From Vibrio tapetis subsp. tapetis (GTDB lineage Bacteria > Pseudomonadota > Gammaproteobacteria > Enterobacterales > Vibrionaceae), in the NCBI RefSeq assembly GCF_900233005.1, contig NZ_LT960611.1, forward strand, positions 3,596,001-3,660,000: a stretch of DNA of 64,000 nt, given 5' to 3'. The position numbers and the translations under genes are program-made. Under the pieces are notes generated by a model that did not search any database, was not told the DNA's origin, and saw only the letters and a program-made list of their open reading frames with translations. Shown here piece by piece: positions 62,322 to 64,000 of this stretch (the stretch's first letter is position 1; each line of letters starts with the position of its first letter).

Positions 62322-64000
62322 GTGACCTACACCAAAGAAGCTTTATTCGAACAGGATGTAATTACCGAACTTTGTAAAAAAGGCTGGGAAGATACTGTTC
62401 TAAAAAACCTCACTGAAGCGGATTTACTGCAAAACTGGGCAGATATTCTCTTTCAAAATAACAATAGCATTGATCGCCTCAATAACGCACCGCTAACCGG
62501 CAGCGAGATGCAGCAGATTGTTGAACAGATAACCTCGCTTAAAACGCCTTTAAAACTCAATGGCTTTATTAACGGTAAAACCGTATCCATAAAGCGAGAT
62601 AACCCCGACGATGCGCTGCATTATGGCAAAGAGATCAGCCTGCATATCTACGACCGCCAAGAGATCGCGGCGGGTAAGAGCCGGTATCAAATTGTTCAGC
62701 AGCCAAGATTTAACCGCAAAAGTGCCGTGCAGCATGACCGCAGAGGCGATCTGCTATTGCTGATTAACGGCATGCCTGTCATCCATCTGGAGCTAAAACG
62801 TTCCGGTGTACCCGTGATCGAAGCGTGCAACCAAATAGAGAAATACACTCATGAAGGCCACTTTAGCGCAGGCATTATTGCACTGGTGCAAGTATTTGTG
62901 GCGATGACCCCAGACCACAGCCTCTATTTTGCCAATCCCGGCAAAGATGGCCGCTTTAATCACGATTACTACTTCCAATGGGCAGATTTTTCTAACGAGC
63001 CGGTGAACCATTGGCATAAAGTGATTACTGATCTGCTTTCTATCCCTATGGCACACCAGTTAATAGGTTTTTACACTGTGGCCGACAATGCTGATGGCGT
63101 ATTAAAGGTGATGCGCAGCTATCAGTACTATGCCACTAACGCCATTTCCAGCAAGATAAGTGGCCTTGACTGGTCGGTGAAAAACAAAGGTGGTTATATC
63201 TGGCACACCACAGGCTCTGGTAAAACCATGACCAGCTTTAAATCCGCGCAGCTTATCGCTAACTCAGGGGATGCCGATAAAGTCGTATTTCTGATGGATC
63301 GTATTGAGCTGGGCACTCAGTCGTTGGAAGAGTATCGCAGTTTTGCCGATGCCACGGATGAAGTTCAGGGCACGGAAAATACCCATGTATTAATCACCAA
63401 GCTAAAAAGCACCAAGCCTGGCGATTGCCTCATTGTTACCTCTATCCAAAAAATGAGTAACATTCAGGATGAAGGTCAGTTAAAAACCGCCGATATTGAG
63501 AAAATTAACCAAAAGCGTATTGCCTTTATTGTTGACGAAGCGCACCGCTCTACCTTTGGCGATATGCTAACTGACATTAAAAAAACATTCCCTAATGCGG
63601 TGTTTTTTGGCTTTACTGGCACCCCGATTCAGGAAGAAAACCAAAAGAAAGACAGCACGACCAGTACGATTTTTGGCGATGAACTACACCGTTATAGCAT
63701 TCGCGATGGCATTCGTGACGGCAACGTGCTGGGATTTGATCCCTATAAGGTGATGACCTACAAAGATAGCGATTTACGGAGCGCTGTTGCCCTCGAAAAG
63801 GCCAAAGTGAATACACATGCGGAAGTGTTTGGCGATCCAGTAAAAGAAAAAGCTTACGATAAGTACATGGACAGTGCACGAGTGCCCATGGCTACGTCCG
63901 AGATTAACGGCAAAACCGTGCGTGGCATTGAGGCATTGCTGCCAGCCAGTCAATATGACCGCATCGAGCATAAGCAAAAAGTGATGGATGACATACTGGG
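62322..64000 (+). CDS. hsdR: Type I restriction endonuclease HsdR, N-terminal part (runs off the window)
   Basis: GTG at 62322 (AAGGA at 62311) gives TYTKEALFEQDVITELCKKGW, the normal beginning of HsdR. About 560 residues are in the window without a stop. The nuclease motif LLLLINGMPVIHLELKRSG (PD-(D/E)xK) is at about residue 145-163, Walker A WHTTGSGKTM near 295, DEAH near 404, and motif III FGFTGTP near 430. Cleaves unmodified DNA after ATP-driven translocation, together with HsdM and HsdS. The frame is intact as far as seen. Confidence 0.92.
   Translation, partial: MTYTKEALFEQDVITELCKKGWEDTVLKNLTEADLLQNWADILFQNNNSIDRLNNAPLTGSEMQQIVEQITSLKTPLKLNGFINGKTVSIKRDNPDDALHYGKEISLHIYDRQEIAAGKSRYQIVQQPRFNRKSAVQHDRRGDLLLLINGMPVIHLELKRSGVPVIEACNQIEKYTHEGHFSAGIIALVQVFVAMTPDHSLYFANPGKDGRFNHDYYFQWADFSNEPVNHWHKVITDLLSIPMAHQLIGFYTVADNADGVLKVMRSYQYYATNAISSKISGLDWSVKNKGGYIWHTTGSGKTMTSFKSAQLIANSGDADKVVFLMDRIELGTQSLEEYRSFADATDEVQGTENTHVLITKLKSTKPGDCLIVTSIQKMSNIQDEGQLKTADIEKINQKRIAFIVDEAHRSTFGDMLTDIKKTFPNAVFFGFTGTPIQEENQKKDSTTSTIFGDELHRYSIRDGIRDGNVLGFDPYKVMTYKDSDLRSAVALEKAKVNTHAEVFGDPVKEKAYDKYMDSARVPMATSEINGKTVRGIEALLPASQYDRIEHKQKVMDDIL

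Overview
The window looks like a Vibrio chromosome into which a large mosaic accessory region has been placed. The left 2.8 kb is an ordinary vibrio block: the 3' end of btuB, a B12-linked PP-loop ATPase, murI, a membrane-anchored RRM protein, and then a typical rRNA promoter and leader (P1, P2, boxA). The 16S gene never follows. At about 2838 the leader is joined in mid-sequence to the 3' part of an F-type traD. The vibrio assignment rests on this murI-rrn context, on HigBA2 of the V. cholerae superintegron type, and on a VCR/VPR-like attC site.

From 2.8 to 23.0 kb lies part of an F-like (MOBF) conjugative plasmid: traD', a small conserved gene, a relaxase-helicase-primase traI broken by two frameshifts, and a ribbon-helix-helix gene. 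These are followed by a candidate oriT with an F-type nic core (GTGGGGTGT/GGT) at 11064-11075. Beyond the nick is a leading region whose genes all lie on the minus strand: a lytic transglycosylase, small plasmid genes and a ParB-like protein. Three of these genes are preceded about 70 nt upstream by related hairpins that share the core CGCTTCGCGCCCTTG. This layout fits single-stranded (Frpo-like) promoters that fire on the incoming T-strand. Inserted in this region are a zinc-hook AAA ATPase, probably a defence gene, with an in-frame TAA, and a PIN toxin/HTH antitoxin pair.

From 23.96 to 42.10 kb is a complete achromobactin-type siderophore locus. The biosynthetic operon acsF-acsD-acsE-MFS exporter-acsC-acsB-acsA plus an RraA-like gene is on the minus strand. 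The uptake operon cbrABCD plus an FhuF-like reductase is on the plus strand, and a TonB-dependent receptor sits at the far end. Fur boxes lie in the divergent promoter region and before the receptor. The 18.1 kb locus is bounded on both sides by 3' ends of IS5-family elements facing inward, each later damaged by another IS, so it looks like a decayed composite transposon.

From 44.1 to 49.8 kb a second, slightly diverged copy of traI (5' truncated) and parB with its leader is present in direct orientation. Between them, about 47.66-48.5 kb is full of homopolymer errors and looks like poor-quality read or contig ends rather than biology. From 50.2 to 55.9 kb there are gene-cassette-like units (HigBA2, an RDD protein, two HEPN-like proteins, one attC) and an IS21-family element with a 6-bp target duplication. 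From 56.2 kb to the right edge come a catalytic-domain-only tyrosine recombinase, an AbiEi/AbiEii pair and a type I restriction-modification system (hsdM, hsdS, partial hsdR).

The two plasmid copies, the break in the rRNA leader and the low-quality patch mean that the large-scale order should be treated with caution until long reads span these joins.
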